Shown here: positions 33,030 through 41,435 of the stretch, in pieces | Layout of the letters: each line of letters opens with the position of its first letter | Numbering within the stretch: position 1 is the first letter of the stretch | From: Nostoc sp. C052 | Lineage (GTDB): Bacteria > Cyanobacteriota > Cyanobacteriia > Cyanobacteriales > Nostocaceae | Length of the DNA stretch: 64,000 nucleotides | NCBI RefSeq assembly: GCF_013393905.1 | Contig: NZ_CP040272.1 | Coordinates: 2,542,001-2,606,000, forward strand | Direction of reading: 5' to 3' | Program-made: the position numbers and the translations under genes | Notes under the pieces: generated by a model | What the model was told of the DNA's origin: nothing | Databases searched by the model: none | The model's input: the letters and a program-made list of their open reading frames with translations, nothing else

Positions 33030-35273
33030 TCAAGCTAGAGATTTTGTGAGAAGATGACCATCCAAAACTAGGCTAAGTTGGCCATTGGCAAGAATGCTAG
33101 TTCCTTGGATATAAGCAGCAACTGGAATTGCTTCCCCCAGAGGATGGATTGCAGCGGATTGTTTGCCAATGATGCAATCTACTTCTATAGCACATCGTTT
33201 GTCTAAGTAACTAAATACTAATAAAGGCTTATCCTGCTTGAAAGCATTTAGTGTATCTGTGCTGTAAGTAGTAACTGAGGTGGGAAGCTGGTTAGGACAA
33301 ATCAGCACATCAGTCAATAAGTGGATAGGGATGAGCATTTCTGTTGTTAGATCCTCACGATCGCAACCAAGGAAGCCACTGGATCTGCCAGAAGACTGCA
33401 AAAATAACATGCGTCCGGCTTGAGTTTGGATAATTTGTTCGGACTGGGATAGACAAATCTGCTCTACAGAATCGGCAATAAATCCATAGACTCTGGAGTT
33501 AGCTTGACAGACAATAAGTTGAGCAATTTTTTGATCGAGGGGAATTTGGAGCGAGAAGGCTGTACCATGTCCAGCTTTAGACTTCAATACTATTCTTCCC
33601 TGAATAGCTGTTAATTGCTTGCAAACTTCAGTTAATTCTACTCCTAACTCTAAGGCAGCACGATCGCATAAAACAGATGAAACCTCTGGTTCAATTACCA
33701 GTTCTTGTAAGATATCCCCTGGTTTTGTCAGGGTGAGTCCTTGGGCTAAAGCTTGTTGATAAATTTGAGATAAGTTAAGTCCTGCGCCATCATCACAGCC
33801 ATCAATAATCAGTTGATTTCCCTGCTGGTAAACTTGAATTTCAATAATACCGGTGCTATTTTTACCTAGCTGTTGGCGTGTTTGGCCAGACTCAATACTT
33901 TGCTCTAGTAAATAGCAACTTATATGCAACAGGAGAGCATGAAGGCGATCGCTAAATGCCCGATCGACTTGGATATCGCTAATTTGTAAATGTAGTCTAG
34001 CAGACTTATCTTGTAGAGCTTGTAACTGAGACCAAAGCCGATGCAACGGTTCTAAGGCTACTTTTAAAGGAATAGTTGTAACTGTTTTGACTAAATTGGA
34101 AGAATGGTTAAGCAACTTTTCCTGCTGTATAAGTTCTTGTTTGAGTTGATGATGATTGTTATTCAGCGAATCAACAGTTGATCCCACCTGAGACGCTTGG
34201 GCCAAAACAGATTGCACAGTACTGTATAATTGCTGAGAGCGAGAAGCAGCTAGAGGAGAAAGGGTATCTGAAATTGCTGCTAAACGTCCTGACCATTCCT
34301 GTAGATTATCTAGCAGGTGTTGTAATCGTTTAACTTGTCGGAGCAACCGCCCGATTGTATGTTGTTGTTCTTCTTCTTGACAGGCTTGCTGATTATATGT
34401 AGTTAATAATGTTGCAACTAGCGCGTTTAGTTGTTCGAGATGTTGAATATTGATGGGTGTGGCGGTTGGAATAGTTGTTGCAACAATGGTAGAAATGGAT
34501 TTTTGCAAAGAGAGTGGATGGCGATCGGGAAAAGATTTAACTAGGGATGCAACAGAAGTTTCAGTAGGCTGGGAAAAATCCCCCAACCAAGGATGAAAAT
34601 CTTCTTCCCCATACTCCTTCGGGTTTGCTAGTTCCCCTATATTGATGGGAAGTTCCTGGGTCTCTACCTGAAGAAGGCTGCCTGACTGGGGGCTAGTTTC
34701 ATCTATTAGTTCCCTGTCAAGACTTTCCTTGTCTTTAACCATAACTTGTTCCGCAGAAGCTTCTACCTTGACCAAGCGATCGCCAAACTGAATAACTGGT
34801 TGATATTCTTGCGGTTGCTCTATGGATGTCTCAAGGTTTGTTTCCTGGGGGATAACGCCTTGTTGGCGATCGCCAAACTCTGCTTGTAGATGAGCAACAA
34901 TGGCAGACATCCGCTCTAGAATTTCTACTTCGTCAATTTGCGAGGCTGTTAAAAATGCCATCAATAGCATCTGTAGGCAATCTAATCCTTCCGACAACAG
35001 GGAGGCGATTGGGGCATTGACAGTTGCTCGATACTGATGTAAAAGCTGAAAAATCTCTTCTAGTGCAGCCGCAACTATGGCAATGGCATCTAACTCAGCT
35101 GCTATGGCAATCGAATACAGAGAGCGAGCAGCTTCCATGAGAGCCAAAGCTGTACCAGGGTTACTGTCTTTTGTATAGTTAGGCAACTCCTGCTCCAAGA
35201 ACAGCAACAGATCGATGGCTTCTTCTAGAAAGCGATCTTCGTTCTGCGGTTGGGGGACAAAATCGGTACTCAT
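33030..35273 (-). CDS. CheA-like protein lacking key catalytic residues
   Basis: 747 residues built like a CheA: N-terminal helical HPt-like region, long linker, dimerisation helices (about 270-420), ATPase-like region (about 430-590), CheW-like domain (590-747). The phospho-acceptor motif AHTxKG is replaced by ARSLYSIAIAAE, the N-box Asn-rich helix by LLHISCYLLEQSIESGQ, and the GRGxGLDVV box by ALELGVELTEV; only DGCDDGAGLNLS still looks like a G1 box. It is therefore probably a structural, inactive CheA paralogue. It is the last gene of the chemotaxis operon, 143 bp after the short MCP-like gene, with a palindromic element between. Confidence 0.75.
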   Translation of the reverse strand: MSTDFVPQPQNEDRFLEEAIDLLLFLEQELPNYTKDSNPGTALALMEAARSLYSIAIAAELDAIAIVAAALEEIFQLLHQYRATVNAPIASLLSEGLDCLQMLLMAFLTASQIDEVEILERMSAIVAHLQAEFGDRQQGVIPQETNLETSIEQPQEYQPVIQFGDRLVKVEASAEQVMVKDKESLDRELIDETSPQSGSLLQVETQELPINIGELANPKEYGEEDFHPWLGDFSQPTETSVASLVKSFPDRHPLSLQKSISTIVATTIPTATPINIQHLEQLNALVATLLTTYNQQACQEEEQQHTIGRLLRQVKRLQHLLDNLQEWSGRLAAISDTLSPLAASRSQQLYSTVQSVLAQASQVGSTVDSLNNNHHQLKQELIQQEKLLNHSSNLVKTVTTIPLKVALEPLHRLWSQLQALQDKSARLHLQISDIQVDRAFSDRLHALLLHISCYLLEQSIESGQTRQQLGKNSTGIIEIQVYQQGNQLIIDGCDDGAGLNLSQIYQQALAQGLTLTKPGDILQELVIEPEVSSVLCDRAALELGVELTEVCKQLTAIQGRIVLKSKAGHGTAFSLQIPLDQKIAQLIVCQANSRVYGFIADSVEQICLSQSEQIIQTQAGRMLFLQSSGRSSGFLGCDREDLTTEMLIPIHLLTDVLICPNQLPTSVTTYSTDTLNAFKQDKPLLVFSYLDKRCAIEVDCIIGKQSAAIHPLGEAIPVAAYIQGTSILANGQLSLVLDGHLLTKSLA

Positions 35274-35312
35274 CGAAACTCCTGGTTTGTGACAATTCTA
35301 TGGCTTCGACAT

Positions 35313-35436
35313 TAGACTTCTTACAGAAGTGGGGAAAAGGGTAAGGGGTAAAGGGGAAAGGGCTAATAAAAACCCTTTTCCCTTTAACCTTTTCCCTTTA
35401 CCCCCTCTTGCAAAAGTTACTTTTGCAAGAGGTCTA
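35313..35436. mobile_element. Palindromic repeat element, TAGACYTCTTGC family, copy C
   Basis: Ends TAGACTTCTTACAGAAGT and ACTTTTGCAAGAGGTCTA are imperfect inverted repeats. Between them a G/A-rich arm (35331-35367) faces a C/T-rich arm (35377-35408). The right end also forms the perfect hairpin CCTCTTGCAAAAGT/ACTTTTGCAAGAGG. It lies in the chemotaxis operon gap and supplies the last codons of the MCP-like gene. Related copy at 46732-46854. Confidence 0.65.
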
Positions 35437-36730
35437 TTGATTTGAGGGTACAAGCAGCGATGTCGGCGATCGCTCTGAATTGCTCCTGGATTTGCGCGAT
35501 TGACTCCAACCCCGCACTAATTTGGCGATCGCACGGTTCGATAGCAGAAGCAACGTCTGCTGCTGCCACCTGTAGTTCTTGGAACCATTCCTCTATATTT
35601 AGGGTGCTGTCGCGGGCTTGACGGGCGAGAATTTCCACCTGTTCGGCAGCAGCTAGCAAACCTCGTTCCTGCTCACTAGCTTTTGTGGCTTCGATGGCTG
35701 TATTCAAAGACAAAACCTGTATTTTGGTACTTAAGCCTTCCACAAGGCGAACAAAGCCAGAAGCTTGCTGGCAAAATTCACCAAGGTATTGCAGCTGTTT
35801 ATTAGTAATAGCAACAGTATCTTGAATAGACATTAAATGCTCGCCGGCAAGCTCGGCGATTCTTGCTCCTGCTTGTACGGACTGGCTCACCTGCTGAAAT
35901 GGCACTAGTAACTCAGAGCGATCAGCCTTTTGGGGAGGCGATGACAGTTGTTGAGCAGGTGGAGCTACTATTTCAGCCCAGCGCAAGTTAATTGTCAACA
36001 TCATTCCTACTTGTTGCAGCAAACTGCGCTCTGCTTCCTGCCATTGTCGGGGTTGAAGGCAATGATGAATAACTAACAAACCCCAAGGCTGTTGTTTGAC
36101 AATCAAAGGCAAACACAGGCTAGCTTGCACCTGAAAGCGTTGCCAAAATTGCTGTTGGCGGGGAGTTAGTTCTAAGACTTCAGTTAGGTTGTTGAGCAAG
36201 TGTTGTCCGTCGCCAACATTGGGTTTAGTAACAAATACATTTATCGGTAGGGATTGGTTGAGCAAGGATGTCCAACCTGCTTGTATTGCTTCAGCGATCG
36301 CTCGACTGCGATTATCTTCCTCAAAACGATAAATCAGGACGCGATCGGCGTTGAGAACATCTCGAAGGGCGGTGACTATAACCTCCAAAAGTTCAGCTTG
36401 ACCTTTTGCCTGTTGCATTTGCCGATCGATGGCCGCAAGTTGTTCTCGCTGGAGTTGAAAAGCCCCTCGAACATTTTGATCGTTGTCACTGGGTGAATCC
36501 TTAGCCAAAGCTTGGATAAAAGCTTCGATTTGACTCACCTTGTGCTGCAATTGAGCGACTTTTGGCCCCTTAGCAGATTGAAAGACTGCTTTGATTACAG
36601 CCACATTAGCCAAAATTTCTTCTATCTGGATTTCATTTTCAACAGGCTGGGTTTCAGAATTAGGGTCTAAGGTTGCGATCGTCACAGAAAACTCCTTGGC
36701 AGCATCAAGTAAAATCAGTGGGTTTGCCAT
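35417..36730 (-). CDS. Short GAF and MCP-like signalling protein (degenerate tip)
   Basis: 437 residues: coiled N-terminus, one GAF domain (about 110-260) without the bilin cysteine, then a shortened methyl-accepting signalling region (about 280-437). The canonical hairpin tip is altered: KIQVLSLNTAIEATKASEQE where active receptors have QTNLLALNAAIEAARAGE. It has no membrane span. It overlaps the upstream double CheW gene by 16 bp, so the two are translationally coupled. The final residues IDLLQK come from the end of a palindromic repeat element. Likely partner of the neighbouring inactive CheA-like protein (inference). Confidence 0.75.
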   Translation of the reverse strand: MANPLILLDAAKEFSVTIATLDPNSETQPVENEIQIEEILANVAVIKAVFQSAKGPKVAQLQHKVSQIEAFIQALAKDSPSDNDQNVRGAFQLQREQLAAIDRQMQQAKGQAELLEVIVTALRDVLNADRVLIYRFEEDNRSRAIAEAIQAGWTSLLNQSLPINVFVTKPNVGDGQHLLNNLTEVLELTPRQQQFWQRFQVQASLCLPLIVKQQPWGLLVIHHCLQPRQWQEAERSLLQQVGMMLTINLRWAEIVAPPAQQLSSPPQKADRSELLVPFQQVSQSVQAGARIAELAGEHLMSIQDTVAITNKQLQYLGEFCQQASGFVRLVEGLSTKIQVLSLNTAIEATKASEQERGLLAAAEQVEILARQARDSTLNIEEWFQELQVAAADVASAIEPCDRQISAGLESIAQIQEQFRAIADIAACTLKSIDLLQK

Positions 36731-37740
36731 TGCAATGTTTGGGCGATCGCTCTGGTGTCTAAAATCCAGCGATCGCCTGGCAGAATACCTCGAACAAAAT
36801 TTAGCAGTTTGTTTGGGGAAAAGTCAGTTGGTGCTGATTGTGCTTGCTGTAAATCCTGCCACTCTACATCGTAGACATGAGCCACCAAAAACCCGACTAC
36901 CTGATTTTGCAATTCGAGAACTAGAATTATAGGCTTTTCTGGTCGTGACTGCCGCTTCAAAAGTGGCGCATAACCAAGCAAATGTTCCAAGTCAACCAGC
37001 CGCAGCATTTGTCCTTGCCAATTATAGAAACCTAAAATCCAACTTGGTAAGGCCGGGGCTGGAGAAATTTCTTGGCTAGCGAGATCAATAATGTCCACTA
37101 TTGAGTCAAATGGTAGCAATCCACTTCCTTGATTCCCCAAGGGAAAACGGAGAAATCTTTGCCGTTGTTCGCCTGATGTCAATCCAGAAGCCAAGGTTGG
37201 GGTTGTTCCGGGCAACCCCAACTTATCAGCCAATATCTGGCTCATGCCAAAAAGAAGTACTTTGAGTGGTTCCTCGTTTGGTGCTACAGGCAAAACAGCC
37301 ATGTGGCTCACACAGCTTAACTCTGCCACTTGCCGATAAGACCACGGCACCGGACGCACTGCTGACAAAGGAATATCGATTAAAGCAGGGGGCTTGTCCA
37401 CAGGAATGCCACAAATTTCCCCAGTCCGCGTTTGAGTCAGAAGTAAGAAGCGCCTTGAAGTGTCAACCGCAGAGGTAACTTGATGCGCCTGTTGGCCTTG
37501 TATTTGCTGAATGAACTTCTGGCGCAAGTCTACAATTGTGATCGTTTGCGCTCCCAAATCAACCATCCCGATACCACTTTCAACCGTACTGCTAATCGGG
37601 GGACAAGCCATCACCTTGAGAACTGCACCAACTGGCAGGGCAAATAAATAGTCTGCGATCGCAAAAACAACGACTCGTAATGAATCGCGCTCGCTCACAG
37701 CACCAGATAATCGCTTAAACGGAAAGGGAGTGTTAAGCAT
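36715..37740 (-). CDS. Double CheW-domain protein
   Basis: 341 residues with two CheW-like domains: first about 20-175 (RVVVFAIADYLFALPVGAVLKV, VDLGAQTITIVDLRQKF), second about 192-330 (RFLRFPLGNQGSGLLPFDSIVDII, ILGFYNWQGQMLRLVDLEHLL, ILVLELQNQVVGFLVAHV). Scaffold role coupling receptors to CheA. It follows the CheA-receiver gene with a 460-bp gap that carries a frameshifted four-helix-bundle gene, and it overlaps the MCP-like gene. ATG at 37740. Confidence 0.85.
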   Translation of the reverse strand: MLNTPFPFKRLSGAVSERDSLRVVVFAIADYLFALPVGAVLKVMACPPISSTVESGIGMVDLGAQTITIVDLRQKFIQQIQGQQAHQVTSAVDTSRRFLLLTQTRTGEICGIPVDKPPALIDIPLSAVRPVPWSYRQVAELSCVSHMAVLPVAPNEEPLKVLLFGMSQILADKLGLPGTTPTLASGLTSGEQRQRFLRFPLGNQGSGLLPFDSIVDIIDLASQEISPAPALPSWILGFYNWQGQMLRLVDLEHLLGYAPLLKRQSRPEKPIILVLELQNQVVGFLVAHVYDVEWQDLQQAQSAPTDFSPNKLLNFVRGILPGDRWILDTRAIAQTLQWQTH

Positions 37741-37803
37741 AAATAATAGAAAGGGTAAAGGGGAAAGGGTAAAGGGGAAGGGGGAAAGGGTAAAGGGGAA
37801 AGA
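37741..37803. repeat. G/A-rich repeat arm (split element, left part)
   Basis: Repeated AAAGGGTAAAGGGG units. The complementary C/T-rich arm (CCCTTCCCCCTTACCC within 38186-38208) lies on the far side of the four-helix-bundle pseudogene, as though that gene sits inside a palindromic element. Confidence 0.5.
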
Positions 37804-37808
37804 TTTGA

Positions 37809-38185
37809 TTATTTTAATAACTGATTTATAGATTGAATTTGATTAGATAGCATACGGCTCAACTCTATAGCTTGATTAGAAAGTTGTGTATAAGTTGGTT
37901 GGTCTAGATAGCCCACTTCTAACGCTACTCTTAAAAGACTGCGAACTTCACCAGCAGACCCTTTAGCAATATTTAGAAAGTTTAAGTATTCTTTGCGAGA
38001 ATATCGTTCAAATCCTTCTGCAATATTTGTAGGTATTGATACGGATGCACGTCTTAACTGATCTCTTAAACCAAAGTCTTTACTCAGTTCACCTTCCTTA
38101 GTCCTTAAATATATTTGCTTAACTAAGTCAATACCTTTGTGCCATACTTTTAAATCCTCAAAAGTTTCAATTTTTTCCTTTCCAT
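37809..38185 (-). pseudogene. Four-helix-bundle (IVP-family) gene with 1-nt frameshift
   Basis: From the stop at 37809 backwards an uninterrupted frame encodes a complete family member: KIETFEDLKVWHKGIDLVKQ, LRRASVSIPTNIAEGFERYS, KEYLNFLNIAKGSAGEVRSLL, LEVGYLDQ. That frame has no start codon. The only good start, ATG at 38185 (MERKK), is one base out of frame; an A7 instead of A6 run at 38171-38176 (T on the plus strand) would join them exactly. So the gene is frameshifted, or relies on slippage, or the base is a sequence error. Located between cheA and the double cheW gene. Confidence 0.8.
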
Positions 38186-38200
38186 TCCTTCCCTTCCCCC

Positions 38201-41200
38201 TTACCCTTTAACCAATTCAGCGATCGCGGACAGGAAGTTCTGTTCGGAATAGGGTTTGGTCAGGTAAGCTTTCGCCCCTAGAGCTAAAGCTAATTGGCGG
38301 TGCTTCTGTCCGCTACGAGTAGTCAGCATCACCACAGGAATCCCGGACAAACGCTCGTCTTGGCGATGGTGTTCTAAAAACTCAAATCCATTCATACGCG
38401 GCATTTCAATGTCACAAATCACTAGATCGACATCACTGTGTTGCACCAATTGAGCGATCGCCTCTCGACCATCGCCTGCTTGCAACACTTGATAATCGGC
38501 TTTCTGGAGCGTCTGCACCAAACTTTGTCTTTGTACAACCGAATCTTCCACGACTAACACCGTCAGTCGGTTAGGTTGAGCAACGGCTGTATTGACTTCT
38601 ATTGGCTGTTGCTGCGGTTGCGTAGTTAGCTGGGATTGCTGCCCTTCTAGAGCAAGAACAGGCTCAGGCGCAGGCAATAGTTTAGTTGTAAGACTTGATG
38701 CCGGGGAAGTCGGCATCATATCTGTCTCCCAGGTTTGCCGAACTAACTCCAACGGATCAACGATTAGGGTAAGACTACCATTTCCCAACACGCTGTAGCC
38801 TTGGATGTAACTAGGTAAAGTCAGGACTCTGCCGAGGGATTTAATTACTAATTCCTGTTCGACTAAAATCTGATCGACTTGCAAACACAGGTATTGATGC
38901 TCTGTTTCCAATAGCAGCAGAGGTTCAACGGTGTTCCGTTGTTTGACTGGAAAAGGACTTAGGTTTAAATTGTGGTCTTGGGTGAATAAAGGATATTTGT
39001 AATCCAGCAAATTGGCAAGCGATCGGATGGGAACTAGTTGCAGACTCTGCCCTTCTCCCCACTGCCAGAATTTTTGGCTGCCTTGACCGTGTAAAGATTG
39101 CTGGACTTGAATCTGCTCTGGCTGCGGTAATAAAACCTGGCTAACTCCTTCAGACAGCAAGCCATAAGTAATCCCTTGAGATTGACAAACGAGCAGGCGT
39201 GCTGTTGTCAAGCTCAGGGGCAATTGCAGCATGAAGGTGGTTCCTTGCCCTGAAAGCGATCGCACCACAATCGAACCTTGTAAAGCTTGCAATTGAGTGC
39301 GAACAACATCTAAGCCGATACCACGACCAGATAACTCACCAATCTGCTTGGCGGTAGAAAAGCCTGGTTCAAATAATAACTCTGCCAGTTGGTCTTCTGA
39401 GGCGTAGGCGGCTTGTTCGGAAGTCAGCAGGTGTTTTTCTATAGCTCGCTGACGAATGGATTCCCAGTTAAAGCCTCGACCATCATCCCGTACCTCAATA
39501 GTAGTGCGGTTGCCTTGATGATAGGCTTTAATTGTAATTGTTCCGGTTTCTGGTTTACCCTGCTGGCGGCGGGTTTCTACCGGTTCAATGCCGTGATCGA
39601 AAGCATTACGAATCATGTGCAGCAAGGGATCGTACAACTGCTCAGAAATGGCTTTATCCACCAGTACCTTCGTACCGCCAAGCTTGAGTTCAACAGGCTT
39701 ATGATAAGTTGCTACCATCTGTTGCAGCAGCCGGGGTAATCGATTCAATACTGTTCCCAGTGGAACCATTCTGGCTTGCAGCAAATCTTCCTGCGCTCCT
39801 GAAAGCAGTTGCTTGCGCTTTCCGAGGCTGAAGCGAGATTGCTGAACTAAGCCATTAACAGCCTCAATCCGTTCTCCTAATTGCACCATGTCTTCTGTAA
39901 GATTTTGCAGGAGAATGTGCAACTCGCTATAGTTATCCATTTCTAAGGCATCAAAATTGGATTGTGCCTCGGTAGTAGGAACTGAGCGTGGAGAGCCATG
40001 TATATGTCGTTGCTTGCGTTCAGGAAGCAGCAGATGTCGATCCGACCAAGTAAAAACTTTACTAAGTTGTTGTTGACAGTACAAAAACTGTAGTAGAGTG
40101 TCTTGAGCTGCTTTGTGGATGTGGTTAGATTGCAGGTTTTGTTGATTTTCGCTGATTAGCAATTCCCCAATTGTATGGCTGAGGCGATCGAGTTGTTCTA
40201 TCGCGACTCGGATACTGGGAAGTGATGCCGATGATTGAGCCTGGAGGCTTGGAGGTGGTGGAGAGGCTGGCCGATCTGAGTCTGAGTATCGGCAGGATGT
40301 CTCTGGATCTCCAATCCAGATTGACTGTAAAATCCGATCTATGGCAGAGGGGACTACTACCGAATCCTGAGAAATAGGTGCAAGTACCTCCGGTGCTTTC
40401 GCTACGGAGTTATCAGTCCGCTTCGGGAAAAATGACCAAATTGATTCCGCTTCGCTGGCACTGAGGAGGGGGGATGGCTGATTCTCAGTTGTAGTCGTTT
40501 GTGTTGGTTGGGTAGCGATCGCAACTGGCTGCCCTTGCAGTTCTTGGACAGGAGTAGTTATTTCTGCCCATTCTCGCAATTGTGGAGATATCTCTCCTCC
40601 TTGAATGCGATCGCCTGCAAGTACTGCTGTTTGAGCTGCTTTAAAATTTTCTAAAGCCGCCTGAGCGATTTGCAATACTTTGTCTGGATGCGCTTTGAGC
40701 GCGTTTAGGGTCGCCTGGGCAATTTCTTCCAATCCAGATAAGCCATAAGATGCTGCTAGTTCGACAAAAAATTCGGCTTGAGAGTTGAGTGTTGTTTGAA
40801 TTTGTTGCGGATTTTGGCTTTGGATGTCAGTTTCCAATTGTTGCAAATCCTGGAGTACACTCCCGGAAAAGATTGACTCTACGACATCAAAGCCAAGTTC
40901 TTCCGAACTGGGAAGCGGAGCCTCACGACCAAAAAAGTCGCCTAGTTTATGCTGAAGTTGGGCAAAGATTGAGGCAGTGCGATCGAGTATTTCTGCCTCA
41001 TTGCAGGATAAGCCCATCAAGGCAGCACTCAATGGAGTTCGCAGGCACTCATAAGCATCTAGAAGCAAAGCACCTAATTCTGGATCGATTTCCAGTTCTG
41101 GAGCGTATAACGCTTGGAATACATCTTCCAAATGATGGGCAATTGTCTGAATAGTTTCTTGCCCAACACTGGCAGCACTCCCTTTGATAGTATGGGCGCT

Positions 41201-41332
41201 TCGCATCAAAGCATGAACTTTTTCTATTGTTTTTTCATCAAGTAGACCGATCAGATTCTGCTCAATGGTTTGCAATAACTCTGCCGCTTCCGCAAGAAAA
41301 GCCTGCTCTTGATTACTGGGATCGGGGTTCAT
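38201..41332 (-). CDS. pixL: Hybrid CheA histidine kinase with C-terminal receiver (PixL type)
   Basis: 1043 residues. HPt domain with phospho-acceptor His47 in SAHTIKGSAAS; dimerisation helices; HATPase with HMIRNAFDHGIEP, DDGRGFNW and GRGIGLDVVRT (N, G1 and G2 boxes intact); CheW-like domain; C-terminal CheY-like receiver (about 918-1043) with VEDS and the phospho-Asp near residue 971 in ICDIEMPRMNGF. It is the kinase of the phototaxis operon and should control type IV pili. ATG at 41332, about 100 bp after the receptor gene. Its last codons lie in a repeat arm. Confidence 0.92.
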   Translation of the reverse strand: MNPDPSNQEQAFLAEAAELLQTIEQNLIGLLDEKTIEKVHALMRSAHTIKGSAASVGQETIQTIAHHLEDVFQALYAPELEIDPELGALLLDAYECLRTPLSAALMGLSCNEAEILDRTASIFAQLQHKLGDFFGREAPLPSSEELGFDVVESIFSGSVLQDLQQLETDIQSQNPQQIQTTLNSQAEFFVELAASYGLSGLEEIAQATLNALKAHPDKVLQIAQAALENFKAAQTAVLAGDRIQGGEISPQLREWAEITTPVQELQGQPVAIATQPTQTTTTENQPSPLLSASEAESIWSFFPKRTDNSVAKAPEVLAPISQDSVVVPSAIDRILQSIWIGDPETSCRYSDSDRPASPPPPSLQAQSSASLPSIRVAIEQLDRLSHTIGELLISENQQNLQSNHIHKAAQDTLLQFLYCQQQLSKVFTWSDRHLLLPERKQRHIHGSPRSVPTTEAQSNFDALEMDNYSELHILLQNLTEDMVQLGERIEAVNGLVQQSRFSLGKRKQLLSGAQEDLLQARMVPLGTVLNRLPRLLQQMVATYHKPVELKLGGTKVLVDKAISEQLYDPLLHMIRNAFDHGIEPVETRRQQGKPETGTITIKAYHQGNRTTIEVRDDGRGFNWESIRQRAIEKHLLTSEQAAYASEDQLAELLFEPGFSTAKQIGELSGRGIGLDVVRTQLQALQGSIVVRSLSGQGTTFMLQLPLSLTTARLLVCQSQGITYGLLSEGVSQVLLPQPEQIQVQQSLHGQGSQKFWQWGEGQSLQLVPIRSLANLLDYKYPLFTQDHNLNLSPFPVKQRNTVEPLLLLETEHQYLCLQVDQILVEQELVIKSLGRVLTLPSYIQGYSVLGNGSLTLIVDPLELVRQTWETDMMPTSPASSLTTKLLPAPEPVLALEGQQSQLTTQPQQQPIEVNTAVAQPNRLTVLVVEDSVVQRQSLVQTLQKADYQVLQAGDGREAIAQLVQHSDVDLVICDIEMPRMNGFEFLEHHRQDERLSGIPVVMLTTRSGQKHRQLALALGAKAYLTKPYSEQNFLSAIAELVKG

Positions 41333-41435
41333 AATACACGGTTCAGTTAAGGAGATTTATCTGTTAAGGCAGGGGAGGCAGGGGGAGAGAAAAAAGCTTA
41401 AGTGAACGGTATTGGTTCATAACAGTTTTTCGAGA

